From positions 30,140 through 63,321 of the forward strand of contig NZ_QFRW01000073.1 of the NCBI RefSeq assembly GCF_003265355.1: a stretch of DNA of 33,182 bases, in the 5' to 3' direction. The DNA comes from Glycomyces dulcitolivorans. GTDB lineage: Bacteria > Actinomycetota > Actinomycetes > Mycobacteriales > Micromonosporaceae. This document shows positions 7,614-15,801 of the stretch, one piece after another; the first letter of the stretch is position 1; every line of letters starts with the position of its first letter. The position numbers were made by a program, and so were the translations under genes. Below the pieces are notes generated by a model. The model saw nothing but the letters and a program-made list of their open reading frames with translations, made no database searches and was not told where the DNA came from.

Positions 7614-7644
7614 AGCGCCCCGGTCCTGCTCGGACCGGGGCGCT
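7614..7644. terminator. Hairpin between convergent genes
   Basis: A 13-bp perfect inverted repeat (AGCGCCCCGGTCC / GGACCGGGGCGCT) with a 5-base loop lies between the lipoprotein stop (7600) and the exonuclease stop (7651). There is no T-tract, so its termination strength is uncertain. Confidence 0.65.
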
Positions 7645-7650
7645 CGCCGT

Positions 7651-8328
7651 TCACCGGCACAGCGGCCAGCGCCGGTCCACCGTCTCGTCGCGTCCCTTGC
7701 GCTTGAAGTACGCCTCCAGGCTCGCCGCGTCCTCGGCGTGCCAGCGGATCTGCGAGGCGTGCAGCTCCTGGGCGGTGAGGTCGCCGACCTCCGGGTAGAG
7801 CGCCCCGATCGCCCGCGCGAGCGCGACCGTGGCGGACGCGTCGCCGGCGGCCGAGTGGGCGCCGTCGTGGACGACCCCGTAGTGCTCCGAGGTCGCGCCG
7901 AGGGTGCGCTTGCCGCGGCGGTACTTGTCGACGCGCTTGTCGAGGACCGACGGGTCGACGATCGACATCCGCTCCCAGGCGGGCTGCTCGATGCCGTGGC
8001 GCTCCAGCTCGTACGACAGGAGCGTGCAGTCGAATCCGGCGCGGAACGCCACCACGGGGGTGCCGACGTCGACGGCCGCCCGCAAGGCGGCCGCGACCTC
8101 GCCGAGGGCCTCGGCCGCGGGCCGCCCCTCGGCCTTGACGCGCTCGTCGGTGATGCCGTGGACGCGGGTGGCGCCCGGCGGGATCGGGACGCCCGGGTCG
8201 ATCAGCCACGTCAGGTCGCCGGTGCCGGTGACCAAGGCCGCCTGGACGATCCGGTCCTGCTCGACGCTCACGCCGGTCGTCTCCGTGTCGAACCCCAGCA
8301 GGGGCCCCTCAAACCATCGCTCGCTCAT
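7651..8328 (-). CDS. DnaQ-like 3'-5' exonuclease (DEDDh)
   Basis: A 225-residue RNase T/DnaQ-fold exonuclease. Motif ExoI is LGFDTETTG with catalytic D14 and E16. The ExoII aspartate is in VVAFRAGFDCTLL, and ExoIII is GAHSAAGDASAT with the general-base histidine and the last metal-binding aspartate. So the DEDDh set is complete. It lacks extra domains and could be a free-standing proofreading or RNA/DNA trimming nuclease; the substrate cannot be told from sequence. The start is ATG 8328: TACGGT at 8335-8340 lies six bases upstream, while an in-frame GTG two codons earlier would fall before the transcript start. It diverges from recD2, whose promoter has the identical TACGGT-N6-ATG design. Confidence 0.85.
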   Translation of the reverse strand: MSERWFEGPLLGFDTETTGVSVEQDRIVQAALVTGTGDLTWLIDPGVPIPPGATRVHGITDERVKAEGRPAAEALGEVAAALRAAVDVGTPVVAFRAGFDCTLLSYELERHGIEQPAWERMSIVDPSVLDKRVDKYRRGKRTLGATSEHYGVVHDGAHSAAGDASATVALARAIGALYPEVGDLTAQELHASQIRWHAEDAASLEAYFKRKGRDETVDRRWPLCR

Positions 8329-8334
8329 GTCCAC

Positions 8335-8340
8335 ACCGTA
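8335..8340 (-). promoter_or_regulatory. -10 hexamer TACGGT (leaderless type) for the exonuclease
   Basis: TACGGT on the minus strand, then six bases, then the ATG at 8328. No ribosome binding site is present. Confidence 0.5.
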
Positions 8341-8446
8341 CCGGGGGCCTCCGACATTCCCGCCGATGCGCTGCGCGGCACGACGAAACGGGGCGAAACG
8401 TGCAAAACCGACCCGGTGTTCGAAAGAGCGTGACGGACCCCGCGGC

Positions 8447-8452
8447 TACGGT
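8447..8452 (+). promoter_or_regulatory. -10 hexamer TACGGT (leaderless type) for recD2
   Basis: TACGGT, six bases (TGCCGC), then the ATG at 8459. No ribosome binding site is present. The hexamer and spacing are the same as at the divergent exonuclease. Confidence 0.5.
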
Positions 8453-8458
8453 TGCCGC

Positions 8459-10675
8459 ATGGCGCAGACGCAGGGTCCGGGCGTGCCGGGCACCGTCCTG
8501 GAGGCGGTGCTGGAGCGCGTCACGTACGCGAACGAGGAGACCGGGTACACGATCGCCCGCGCCAGCCCCGCGCGCGGCGGGCAGGACCTGGTGACGGTCG
8601 TCGGGCCGCTGCTGGGCGCGCAGGTCGGGGAGTCGCTGTCGCTGACCGGGCGCTGGTCGAGCCATCCGAAGTACGGCCGCCAGTTCGAGGTCTGGTCGTA
8701 CCGGACGGTCCTCCCGGCCACGGTGCAGGGCATCGAGCGGTACCTCGGCTCGGGGCTGGTCAAGGGGATCGGGCCGAAGACGGCCGCGAAGATCGTCGCG
8801 CACTTCGGGGTCGCGACGCTCGACGTCATCGACGCCGACGCGTCGCGGCTCGTCGAGGTGCCGGGGCTCGGCCCCAAGCGCACCAAGGCGATCGCGGCCG
8901 CCTGGGAGGAGCAGCGGGCCATCAAGGAGGTCATGGTGTTCCTCCAGTCCGTCGAGGTCTCCACCTCGCTCGCGGTGCGCGTCTACAAGCAGTACGGGGA
9001 CGCGTCGATCGGCGTGGTCAAGAACGAGCCGTACCGGCTGGCGAACGAGGTGTGGGGCATCGGGTTCAAGACCGCGGACTCGATCGCGCGCGCCGTCGGC
9101 ATCCCCGAGGACTCGCCCGAGCGGATCAAGGCGGCCCTCCAGTACACGCTGTCGCAGGCCTCGGACGGCGGGCACTGCTTCCTGCCGGCCCCGAACCTCG
9201 TCGCCGACACCGTCGAACTCCTCGCGCTCCCTTCGGGGCTCGTCGCGGCGGCGCTCGCCGAACTCGCCGAGGCCGGCGAGCGCGTGATCGCCGAGGACGT
9301 GCCGGTCGGCGACTCGACGGTGCCCGCCCGGTACCTCGCGCCGTTCTTCCACGCCGAGCGCGGCCTCGCGGCCGGGCTGCTGGCGCTGCTGCGCACGAGC
9401 GAGGACCGGCTCGGGGTCTTCCGCGGCGTCGACTGGGACAAGGCGTTCGCGTGGCTGCGCCGCCGCTCCGACGCCGAGCTGGCGCCCGAGCAGGCCGAGG
9501 CGGTGCGGCTCGCGCTCACCGAGCGGGTCGCGGTCCTGACCGGCGGGCCCGGCTGCGGGAAGTCGTTCACGGTGTCGTCCATCGTGGCGCTCGCGAGGGC
9601 CAAGGGCGCCAAGGTCATGCTCGCCGCCCCCACCGGGCGCGCGGCGAAGCGCCTCGCCGAGCTGACCGGGTTCGAGGCCCGCACGCTCCACCGGATGCTC
9701 GAACTGCGGCCCGGCGGCGACGCGGCCTACGACCGCGACAACCCCCTTGATGTGGACCTGCTGGTCGTGGACGAGTCGTCGATGCTCGACACGGTCCTGG
9801 CGAACAAGCTCGTCAAGGCCGTCCCGCCCGGCGCGCACCTGCTCCTGGTCGGCGACGTCGACCAGCTCCCCAGCGTCGGCGCGGGCGAGGTCCTGCGCGA
9901 CCTCCTCGCCGCCGACACCGTCCCGCGCGTCCGCCTGACGCGGATCTTCCGGCAGGCCGCCGAGTCAGGGGTGGTCGCCAACGCCCACAAGGTGAACCAG
10001 GGCCAGTTCCCCGAACTCGACGGGTACCCGGACTTCTTCTGGTTCGCGTGCGACGACAACGACCTGGTCGCCGACCGGATCGTGGAGATCGTCGCCCGCC
10101 GCATCCCCGCCCGCTTCGGGCTCCACCCCGTGCGCGACGTGCAGGTCCTCACCCCGATGCACCGGGGCGGGCCCGGCGCGGGGAACCTGAACACGCGCCT
10201 CCAGGAGTCGCTCACGCCCTCCCGGGAGGGCCTGCCCGAGCGCCGCCACGGCGGCCGCGTCTTCCGCATCGGCGACAAGGTGATCCAGATCCGCAACGAC
10301 TACCAGAAGGGGAAGGCCGGCGTGTTCAACGGCACCGTCGGCATCGTCCAGGCCATCGACGCCGTCGCCCAGACCCTGACGGTCCGCACCGACGAGGACG
10401 AGGACGTCGACTACGAGTTCGCAGAGCTCGACGAGCTCCAGCACGCCTACGCCGTCACCGTCCACCGCTCGCAGGGCTCGGAGTACCCCGCGGTCGTCAT
10501 CCCCGTGACCACCAGCGCGTGGACGATGCTCCAGCGGAACCTCGTGTACACGGCGATCACGCGCGCGAAGCGGCTCGTGGTCCTCGTCGGGTCGAAGCAG
10601 GCGCTCGCGGTCGCGGTGCGCACGGCGGGCACGGGGAAGCGCCACACCGGGCTCACGCACCGGCTCGCCGCTTGA
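8459..10675 (+). CDS. recD2: RecD2 family ATP-dependent DNA helicase
   Basis: A 738-residue SF1B 5'-3' helicase of the RecD2 (RecD-like without RecBC) class. The N-terminal domain starts LEAVLERVTYANEETGYTIAR and carries helix-hairpin-helix repeats (LVKGIGPKTAAKIVAHFG at about 100; VPGLGPKRTKAIAAAW; NEVWGIGFKTADSIA). Helicase core: Walker A TGGPGCGKSFT near 362, motif Ia LAAPTGRAAKRL, Walker B LLVVDESSML, motif III LLLVGDVDQLPSVGAGEVL, motif IV TRIFRQ, and motifs V/VI AYAVTVHRSQGSEYP and LVYTAITRAKR near the C-terminus. Length fits RecD2. The long open frame continuing upstream overlaps the exonuclease and is not used. It stops nine bases before the convergent yajQ stop, leaving no separate terminator. 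Confidence 0.95.
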   Translation: MAQTQGPGVPGTVLEAVLERVTYANEETGYTIARASPARGGQDLVTVVGPLLGAQVGESLSLTGRWSSHPKYGRQFEVWSYRTVLPATVQGIERYLGSGLVKGIGPKTAAKIVAHFGVATLDVIDADASRLVEVPGLGPKRTKAIAAAWEEQRAIKEVMVFLQSVEVSTSLAVRVYKQYGDASIGVVKNEPYRLANEVWGIGFKTADSIARAVGIPEDSPERIKAALQYTLSQASDGGHCFLPAPNLVADTVELLALPSGLVAAALAELAEAGERVIAEDVPVGDSTVPARYLAPFFHAERGLAAGLLALLRTSEDRLGVFRGVDWDKAFAWLRRRSDAELAPEQAEAVRLALTERVAVLTGGPGCGKSFTVSSIVALARAKGAKVMLAAPTGRAAKRLAELTGFEARTLHRMLELRPGGDAAYDRDNPLDVDLLVVDESSMLDTVLANKLVKAVPPGAHLLLVGDVDQLPSVGAGEVLRDLLAADTVPRVRLTRIFRQAAESGVVANAHKVNQGQFPELDGYPDFFWFACDDNDLVADRIVEIVARRIPARFGLHPVRDVQVLTPMHRGGPGAGNLNTRLQESLTPSREGLPERRHGGRVFRIGDKVIQIRNDYQKGKAGVFNGTVGIVQAIDAVAQTLTVRTDEDEDVDYEFAELDELQHAYAVTVHRSQGSEYPAVVIPVTTSAWTMLQRNLVYTAITRAKRLVVLVGSKQALAVAVRTAGTGKRHTGLTHRLAA

Positions 10676-10684
10676 GGCTTCCGC

Positions 10685-11176
10685 CTAGCGGTAGTTGGTG
10701 AACTGGAGGGCGACTTCGAGGTCCTTGCCCTTGAGGAGCGCGATGACCTCCTGGAGGTCGTCGCGCTTCTTCCCGGTGACGCGCAGCTTGTCGCCCTGGA
10801 CCTGCGGCTTGACGCCCTTGGGGCCCTCGTCGCGGATGATCTTCCCGATCTTCTTCGCGTCCTCGGTGGAGATGCCCTGCTTGAAGGCGATGTCGATCCG
10901 GGTCTCCTTGCCGGACTGGCGCGGCTCGCCCGCGTCCAGGGCCTTCAGGGAGATCCCGCGCTTGATGAGCTTCTCCTTGAGGACCTCCAGGGCCGCCTTC
11001 GCGCGGTCCTCGGTCTCGGCGGAGATCAGGGCCGCCTCGTCGCCGGAGCGGTCGACCTTCGCGCCGGTGCCGCGGAAGTCGAACCTGGTCGCCAGCTCCC
11101 GCTGGGCCTGGTTGATCGCGTTGTCGAGCTCGGCGAGGTCGATCTCGGAGACGATGTCGAACGAGGCGTCGGCCAT
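10685..11176 (-). CDS. yajQ: YajQ family (UPF0234) nucleotide-binding protein
   Basis: A 163-residue YajQ. It opens with [24 protein letters not shown]. The middle has [14 protein letters not shown] and [27 protein letters not shown] as two ferredoxin-like halves, and it ends [21 protein letters not shown]...LQFTNYR, the family's signature end. YajQ proteins bind nucleotides and nucleic acid. A Xanthomonas member is a cyclic-di-GMP effector. Because a diguanylate cyclase is encoded at 21909 in this window, that possibility is worth noting but unproven here. The start at 11176 has GGAAGGA nine bases upstream. Its leader may contain a perfect hairpin at 11217-11237. Confidence 0.95.
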   Translation of the reverse strand: MADASFDIVSEIDLAELDNAINQAQRELATRFDFRGTGAKVDRSGDEAALISAETEDRAKAALEVLKEKLIKRGISLKALDAGEPRQSGKETRIDIAFKQGISTEDAKKIGKIIRDEGPKGVKPQVQGDKLRVTGKKRDDLQEVIALLKGKDLEVALQFTNYR

Positions 11177-11216
11177 GGCGTCCGGTCCTTCCAGTGTCGT
11201 TGGCGGATCACGTCGG

Positions 11217-11237
11217 CGCACCGCGTGGAGCGGTGCG
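11217..11237 (-). promoter_or_regulatory. Perfect hairpin in the yajQ leader
   Basis: CGCACCGC / GCGGTGCG with a 5-base loop, about 40 bases before the yajQ ATG. A TAAGCT -10 candidate (minus strand, 11266-11271) would put this hairpin inside an approximately 80-base leader. Function unknown; it could also be chance in GC-rich DNA. Confidence 0.35.
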
Positions 11238-11372
11238 GGACACGACGCAGGGGGCGCGACCGCCAAGCTTAGTCCGGGCCCGCCGCGGCGCGCGTCCGCG
11301 CCCGGACCGGACGGCAGTGAACGCGGTCTCAACGGGGGAGAACCCGCTTGCGCACCCCCAGGGAGGGGACGC

Positions 11373-11378
11373 TATTCT
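11373..11378 (+). promoter_or_regulatory. -10 element TATTCT for tRNA-Tyr
   Basis: TATTCT lies 20 bases before the mature tRNA 5' end. TTGCGC at 11348-11353 is a possible -35, with a rather long 19-base spacer. Confidence 0.5.
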
Positions 11379-11397
11379 TGCTCTCGCTACAAGCCAC

Positions 11398-11482
11398 GGC
11401 AGGTTACCCAAGTGGCCAAAGGGAGCTGACTGTAAATCAGCCGTCATCGACTTCGCAGGTTCGAATCCTGCACCTGCCACCA
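11398..11482 (+). tRNA. tRNA-Tyr (anticodon GTA), CCA encoded
   Basis: The acceptor stem GGCAGGT pairs perfectly with ACCTGCC (11472-11478), followed by discriminator A and encoded CCA. The anticodon stem GCTGA/TCAGC holds loop CTGTAAA with GTA at 11432-11434. The T arm is GCAGG-TTCGAAT-CCTGC. An extended variable arm between the anticodon and T stems gives the class II shape expected of bacterial tRNA-Tyr. Confidence 0.97.
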
Positions 11483-11490
11483 GTAGCGAG

Positions 11491-11535
11491 CGGCCCGCCC
11501 CGGAGCAATCCGAGGCGGGCCGTTCCGCATTTTCT
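11491..11535 (+). terminator. Terminator after tRNA-Tyr
   Basis: CGGCCCGCC pairs with GGCGGGCCG (outer 9 bp), with a further CGGA/TCCG pairing after one mismatch and a GCAA tetraloop. TTCCGCATTTTCT follows. It begins 8 bases after the tRNA CCA. Confidence 0.8.
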
Positions 11536-11566
11536 GTCAACTGACCGACGGGTTTCGATCAGTCGA

Positions 11567-12778
11567 TCAGACCTCGACGGCGGCCGCCTCGCGCGGCAGC
11601 CACGCCGCCGTCTCCCAGCCGCCCTCGGGGCGCTCCTGCGCCCGCAGCTGGCCGCCGACCGCCTCGACGCGCTCGCGCAGTCCCACCAGGCCCAGGCCCG
11701 ATCCGGACTCGGCGAGGGACTCGCGGCCGAGCCGGCCGCGCGCGGCCCTGCCGTCGTCGCGGACCGACACCTCCATGCCGTGACCGCCCGCCGCCGCGAC
11801 CACGACCCGCACCCGGGACGCGCCCCGGGCGTGCTTGCGCACGTTCGTCAGCGCCTCCCGCACCACCCGGTGCGCGGTCGCCGCGATCTCCGGCGCGACC
11901 GCGCCCGCCAGCTCCGGCGAGATGAAGCACGTCGCGTCGGTGCCCTCCCGGCTGAACCGGTCCACCAGGTCCTCGATCTGCGACAGGTCCCCCAGCGGGT
12001 TCACGCCCCCGCCCGCGTCGTCGTCGCGCAGCATCCGCACCATCCGCCGCATCGACGCCAGCGCCGCCAGACCCGCCTCCTCGATGTCCGCGAACGACTT
12101 CCGCGGATCGGTGGCCGTGACCTGCGCGGCCTGCGCGAGCACCACCATGCCGGTGACGTGGTGGGCGACGAAGTCGTGCATCTCGCGCGCCAGCTCCAGG
12201 CGCTCGGCCCGGCGCACCTCCTCCTGGGTCTCGCGCCGCAGCTTGTCCATGGACCGCAGGTACGCGCCGAAGCCGATGACGCTGAGCATCGCCATGAGGA
12301 TCATGACGGTGCCGCCCACCGACGCGCTCTCCGTGCCCTCCGCGGCGAACAGGCGCCAGCCGATCGTCATCACCGCGGCGCCCGTGGCGAACACGACCCA
12401 GCGTCCGGGCGGGGCGTCCCAGTGGCGGACCGCGAAGAGCATGAGCAGGCCCAGCGCCAGCAGCTCGGCCGTGCCGACGCCGCGTTCGGCCTGGTCGTAC
12501 ACCACGTCCAGGCCCGTCACGGCCAGCGAGGCGACCGCGGCGGCCGCGATCCACGGCTTGCGGCCGGGCCGGTACCAGGTGTAGACGCCGATCGCGAACA
12601 GCGACGTCGCGATCTGCACCCACGCCACCCACGAGTGGTAGGGCGGCTTCTGGCCGGGCAGGCTCGACGCCGACTCGGCGAGCAGGACCAGCAGCAGGCC
12701 GGAGACGATGCCGATCTTGAGCAGGCGCATGACCAGCCGGTTGAAGCGGCCGGGCATGACCGCCTTGGGTGCGTTCAT
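11567..12778 (-). CDS. NarL/DesK-type sensor histidine kinase
   Basis: A 403-residue kinase. About six membrane helices lie between residues 15 and 172 with little extracellular sequence, so it probably senses within or near the membrane. A helical linker (MDKLRRETQEEVRRAERLELA) leads to the HisKA_3 dimerisation helix with phospho-acceptor H201 in EMHDFVAHH. The HATPase domain has N-box N312 (EALTNVRKH), VRDDGRA, and GSGLGL near 359-364. No response regulator is adjacent, unusual for this class. The start at 12778 is supported by TACCTT seven bases upstream. It is divergent from, and 114 bases from, a small membrane ORF plus ABC exporter, the arrangement seen when kinase and transporter cooperate, but which regulator it phosphorylates is unknown. 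Confidence 0.9.
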   Translation of the reverse strand: MNAPKAVMPGRFNRLVMRLLKIGIVSGLLLVLLAESASSLPGQKPPYHSWVAWVQIATSLFAIGVYTWYRPGRKPWIAAAAVASLAVTGLDVVYDQAERGVGTAELLALGLLMLFAVRHWDAPPGRWVVFATGAAVMTIGWRLFAAEGTESASVGGTVMILMAMLSVIGFGAYLRSMDKLRRETQEEVRRAERLELAREMHDFVAHHVTGMVVLAQAAQVTATDPRKSFADIEEAGLAALASMRRMVRMLRDDDAGGGVNPLGDLSQIEDLVDRFSREGTDATCFISPELAGAVAPEIAATAHRVVREALTNVRKHARGASRVRVVVAAAGGHGMEVSVRDDGRAARGRLGRESLAESGSGLGLVGLRERVEAVGGQLRAQERPEGGWETAAWLPREAAAVEV

Positions 12779-12785
12779 GGGCTCG

Positions 12786-12791
12786 AAGGTA
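12786..12791 (-). promoter_or_regulatory. -10 hexamer TACCTT (leaderless type) for the kinase
   Basis: TACCTT on the minus strand, seven bases, then ATG at 12778. No Shine-Dalgarno sequence is seen. Confidence 0.45.
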
Positions 12792-12892
12792 ACCCGGATC
12801 CGGGCGCCCTCGGTCGAACGGCCGACCCGCGGCGCCCGAAACCCGTCGCCGAGCCGAAGCAGCGGGCGACCGTTCCGGGCGAGGCTTCTGGC

Positions 12893-13006
12893 ATGAACGA
12901 AATCTCGCAGCTCGGCACCGCCCTGGGCCTCGTGCTCACGGCCGTGTTCGTCATCGCAGGGGTGGCCCTGCCCTTCCTCCCCGACCACCGCCGGGCCCGT
13001 CGATGA
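12893..13006 (+). CDS. 37-residue single-span membrane protein
   Basis: A very small ORF encodes a short polar start (MNEISQLG), one hydrophobic helix (about residues 8-30) and a basic end (DHRRARR), which predicts an N-out/C-in membrane peptide. A GAGG sequence lies eight bases before the ATG. Its TGA overlaps the ATG of the ABC ATPase gene as ATGA (13003-13006), so the two are translationally coupled, and the ATPase is in turn coupled to its permease in the same way. This linkage is the main argument that it is real. It could be a transporter accessory peptide, a sensor link to the divergent kinase, or merely a translated leader for the ATPase. I recognise no family. Confidence 0.6.
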   Translation: MNEISQLGTALGLVLTAVFVIAGVALPFLPDHRRARR

Positions 13007-13785
13007 GGCCCCCGATGCTCGCCGCGAGCGCCCTCGTCAAGCACTTCGGGACCGCCCCCGCCCTCGACGGCGTCGACTTCGCCGTCGCGCCGGGCGAGTC
13101 GGTCGCCGTCACCGGCCCCAGCGGCTCGGGCAAGTCCACGCTCCTGCACTGCCTCGCCGGGATCATGCGCCCCGACGCCGGGGAGGTGCGCCTCTACGAC
13201 GAGCGGATCGACACGCTCTCGGAGCGGTCCCGCAGCCACTTGCGGCGCACCAGGTTCGCGTTCCTGTTCCAGTTCGGGCAGCTCCTGCCCGAGCTGCCCG
13301 CGGAGGAGAACGTGGCGCTGCCGCTGATGCTGGGCGGCACGCCCCGGCGCGCCGCCCTGGAGCCGGCCCGCGCGCAGCTGCGCAAGCTCGGCCTCGAAGG
13401 CAAGGAGGGCCGCCGCCCCGGCGAGCTGTCGGGCGGGGAGGCGCAGCGGGTCGCGCTGGCGCGGGCGCTCGTCGTCCGCCCGGCGGTCGTGTTCGCCGAC
13501 GAGCCGACCGGCGCGCTCGACCGGACCACCGGCGACCAGGTGATGGGCGTCCTGCTCGACACCGTCGCCGAACTCGACGCGGCGCTCGTGGTCGTCACGC
13601 ACGACCCGCGGATCGCCTCGCGCTGCACGCGCACCATCGAGATCCGAGACGGGCGCCTCAGCGGGACCCCGCGGACCGGCGACGGCTCCTTCAACGGTTT
13701 CGCGCACGCCAAGCCGGCCGAGCGCCCGGTGATCGACGGCGAGGGCCGGTTCGGTCCCGAGCAGGTCGTGGAGGTGTGGCGATGA
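13003..13785 (+). CDS. ABC transporter ATP-binding protein (LolD/MacB type)
   Basis: A 260-residue ATPase of the LolD/FtsE/MacB class, which pairs with FtsX-type permeases for export or envelope work. Walker A GPSGSGKST lies at about residues 38-46, and the Q-loop FLFQFGQLLPELPAEENV follows. Signature LSGGEAQRVALARAL, Walker B VVFADEPTGALD and H-loop VVVTHD complete the set. A C-terminal extension of about 35 residues (after RDGRLSG) is unusual in being Gly/Arg/Glu-rich and may contact the permease. Start ATG 13003 overlaps the stop of the 37-residue ORF; its own stop overlaps the permease start (ATGA), giving a tightly coupled three-gene operon. Confidence 0.93.
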   Translation: MRPPMLAASALVKHFGTAPALDGVDFAVAPGESVAVTGPSGSGKSTLLHCLAGIMRPDAGEVRLYDERIDTLSERSRSHLRRTRFAFLFQFGQLLPELPAEENVALPLMLGGTPRRAALEPARAQLRKLGLEGKEGRRPGELSGGEAQRVALARALVVRPAVVFADEPTGALDRTTGDQVMGVLLDTVAELDAALVVVTHDPRIASRCTRTIEIRDGRLSGTPRTGDGSFNGFAHAKPAERPVIDGEGRFGPEQVVEVWR

Positions 13786-15749
13786 CCGGGCTCGCCTGGC
13801 GCCTGACCCGGCTGGGCGGGCGCAGCGCCCTGCTCAGCACCGGTCTGACCGCGCTCGCCGTCGCGGTCGCGACGCTGCTGCTCCAGTTCGCGGTCGCGGG
13901 GAACTTCGCGTTCGACGCCCGCGCCGACCGGACCGCCTGGCGCGACGCGCCCGAGGCGGACGGGACCGGGTCCGTGCTCCTGGCGACCGCCGCCGACCAC
14001 TTCGGCGGCGACTCGATCACCCGCGTCGACCTCGCCGCGCTCGATGATGATGCGCCCGCGCCGCCCGGCATGGACGCGTTCCCCGCCCCCGGCGAAGTGT
14101 GGCTGTCCCCTGCCGCCGCCGATCTTCTCGCAGACGTGCCCGAATCCGACTTCCTCGCCCGCTACGGCCACGTCGAGGTCGCCGGGGAGCTCGGCTCCGA
14201 GGCGCTCGCGCACCCGAACGAACTCGTCGCGGTCGTCGGCCGCGACGCCGCCGACCCGGTCATGACCGCCGAGCGGTTCAACGCCGACGCCGTCTCGCCC
14301 CGTGCGATCGACGGTTTCGAAGGGGGACAGGCGGACAGCGTCTACGGCTTCTACATGATCCTGATGGTCCTGGCCGCGATCCTCATGGCCGTCCCCGCGG
14401 CGGTCTTCGGCGCCGCCGCCGCGCGCCTGACGGTGTCGCGGCGCGACGAGCGGCTCGCGACCCTGCGGCTGATCGGCGCGACCCCGGGCCAGGTGATGCG
14501 GCTGACGCTCATAGAGACCGTGGCCGCGGCGGCCGCCGGATCGGTCGCCGGGACGCTGCTGTGGATGCTCGCGACCCCGCTGGTCGCGCTCATCCCCATC
14601 GACGGCGGCCGCTGGTTCGCCGCCGACCTGTGGTCCGGCGCCCCGTGGATGCTGGCCGTCGCCGCCGCGGTGCCGGTCCTCGTCGCCGCCTCGGCCCTCA
14701 TCGGCCTGCGCGGCGTCGTCATCAGCCCCCTCGGCGTCGCCCGCCGCGTCAAACCCAAGGGCCTCAAGGCGATCCGCGTCGTGGTCTTCGTCGCGCTCGC
14801 GGTGCTGTTCCTCATCGCCACGCAGCTCGTCAGCGGCAGCATGGTCGCGGTCGCGATCCTCATCGTGCTGTTCGCCGCGACGCTCGCGGCCGTGAACCTC
14901 ATCGGCCCCTGGACCGTCCAGCGCCTCGGCCGCGTCCTGGCGCGCACCGCGAGGGGCCCCGCGCGGCTCCTCGCGGCCCGCCGCCTCGCCGAGGACCCGA
15001 AGGCCGCCTGGCGCACCGTCTCGGGCGTCGCCATCGCGGGCTTCGTCGCCGGGTCGGTCGCGCTCTTCCCGATGCTCACCGCCGACACGAGCACGCAGTC
15101 CACCGAGACGATCGCTGCGCTCGTCCCCGCGGCCGATTCCGAGGCCCTCGCCCAGGCCCTCACGACCGGACTCGGCGACGGGGCCGCTGTCGCGGTCGTC
15201 GACTCCAGCGGGTACCTCACCGCCGGCGACGGCACCACGGTCATCGAGGCAACCGTCTCCGGCGCGGACCTCGAAGCGGCGCGCTCGACCATGACCGCGG
15301 TCCTGCCCGGCGACCCGCCCGAACGGGAGGTCGACTCCAGCATCATGTCGAACCGCCTCGTCGGGTCGGTGCGCACCGGCGTCACGGTCGTCCTCGCGGT
15401 GGTGTTCCTCACCGCGGCCGTCTCGGCCGCGATCAGCGCCGTCGGGTCGGTCCTCGACCGCCGCCGGACCTACCGCCTCCTCCACCTCGCCGGGACCCCG
15501 CAGCGCGTCCTCGACCAGGCGCGGCGCCAGGAGACCGTGCTGCCCTTGGCGTTCCTCGGCGGGGCCTCGGTCCTCACCGGGATGCTCCTGACCGCCCCGG
15601 TCATCGGCGCCATGGGCTTCGACGCGAGCGGCGCCCTCATCCTCGGCGCGACCCTCGCGGCCGGGACCGCTTCCGTGATCGCCGCCGGGGCCCTGGCGCG
15701 GCCGCTGCTGCGGTCGGTGATGCGCGACGTGAGCCCCCGGCCGGACTAG
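13782..15749 (+). CDS. FtsX/MacB-type ABC transporter permease
   Basis: A 655-residue permease. One N-terminal helix (about residues 15-40) is followed by an extracytoplasmic region of about 150 residues. A first FtsX block with three to four helices (YGFYMILMVLAAILMAVPAAVFG to about 325) contains the cytoplasmic coupling segment RRDERLATLRLIGATPGQVMRL. Two more helices, then a second extracytoplasmic loop (about 440-525), precede the last FtsX-like block with RRRTYRLLHLAGTPQRVLDQ. The duplicated '(R)xLxLxGtPxxV' coupling helices are diagnostic of the family. GGAGG lies seven bases before the ATG at 13782, which overlaps the ATPase stop. Substrate unknown; export of an antibiotic, lipid or peptide are alternatives. 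Confidence 0.9.
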   Translation: MTGLAWRLTRLGGRSALLSTGLTALAVAVATLLLQFAVAGNFAFDARADRTAWRDAPEADGTGSVLLATAADHFGGDSITRVDLAALDDDAPAPPGMDAFPAPGEVWLSPAAADLLADVPESDFLARYGHVEVAGELGSEALAHPNELVAVVGRDAADPVMTAERFNADAVSPRAIDGFEGGQADSVYGFYMILMVLAAILMAVPAAVFGAAAARLTVSRRDERLATLRLIGATPGQVMRLTLIETVAAAAAGSVAGTLLWMLATPLVALIPIDGGRWFAADLWSGAPWMLAVAAAVPVLVAASALIGLRGVVISPLGVARRVKPKGLKAIRVVVFVALAVLFLIATQLVSGSMVAVAILIVLFAATLAAVNLIGPWTVQRLGRVLARTARGPARLLAARRLAEDPKAAWRTVSGVAIAGFVAGSVALFPMLTADTSTQSTETIAALVPAADSEALAQALTTGLGDGAAVAVVDSSGYLTAGDGTTVIEATVSGADLEAARSTMTAVLPGDPPEREVDSSIMSNRLVGSVRTGVTVVLAVVFLTAAVSAAISAVGSVLDRRRTYRLLHLAGTPQRVLDQARRQETVLPLAFLGGASVLTGMLLTAPVIGAMGFDASGALILGATLAAGTASVIAAGALARPLLRSVMRDVSPRPD

Positions 15750-15801
15750 CGCCGGACGAGACGCGACGGACGGCGGCGCGGCGAGGTACAACTGAGGATG
15801 A

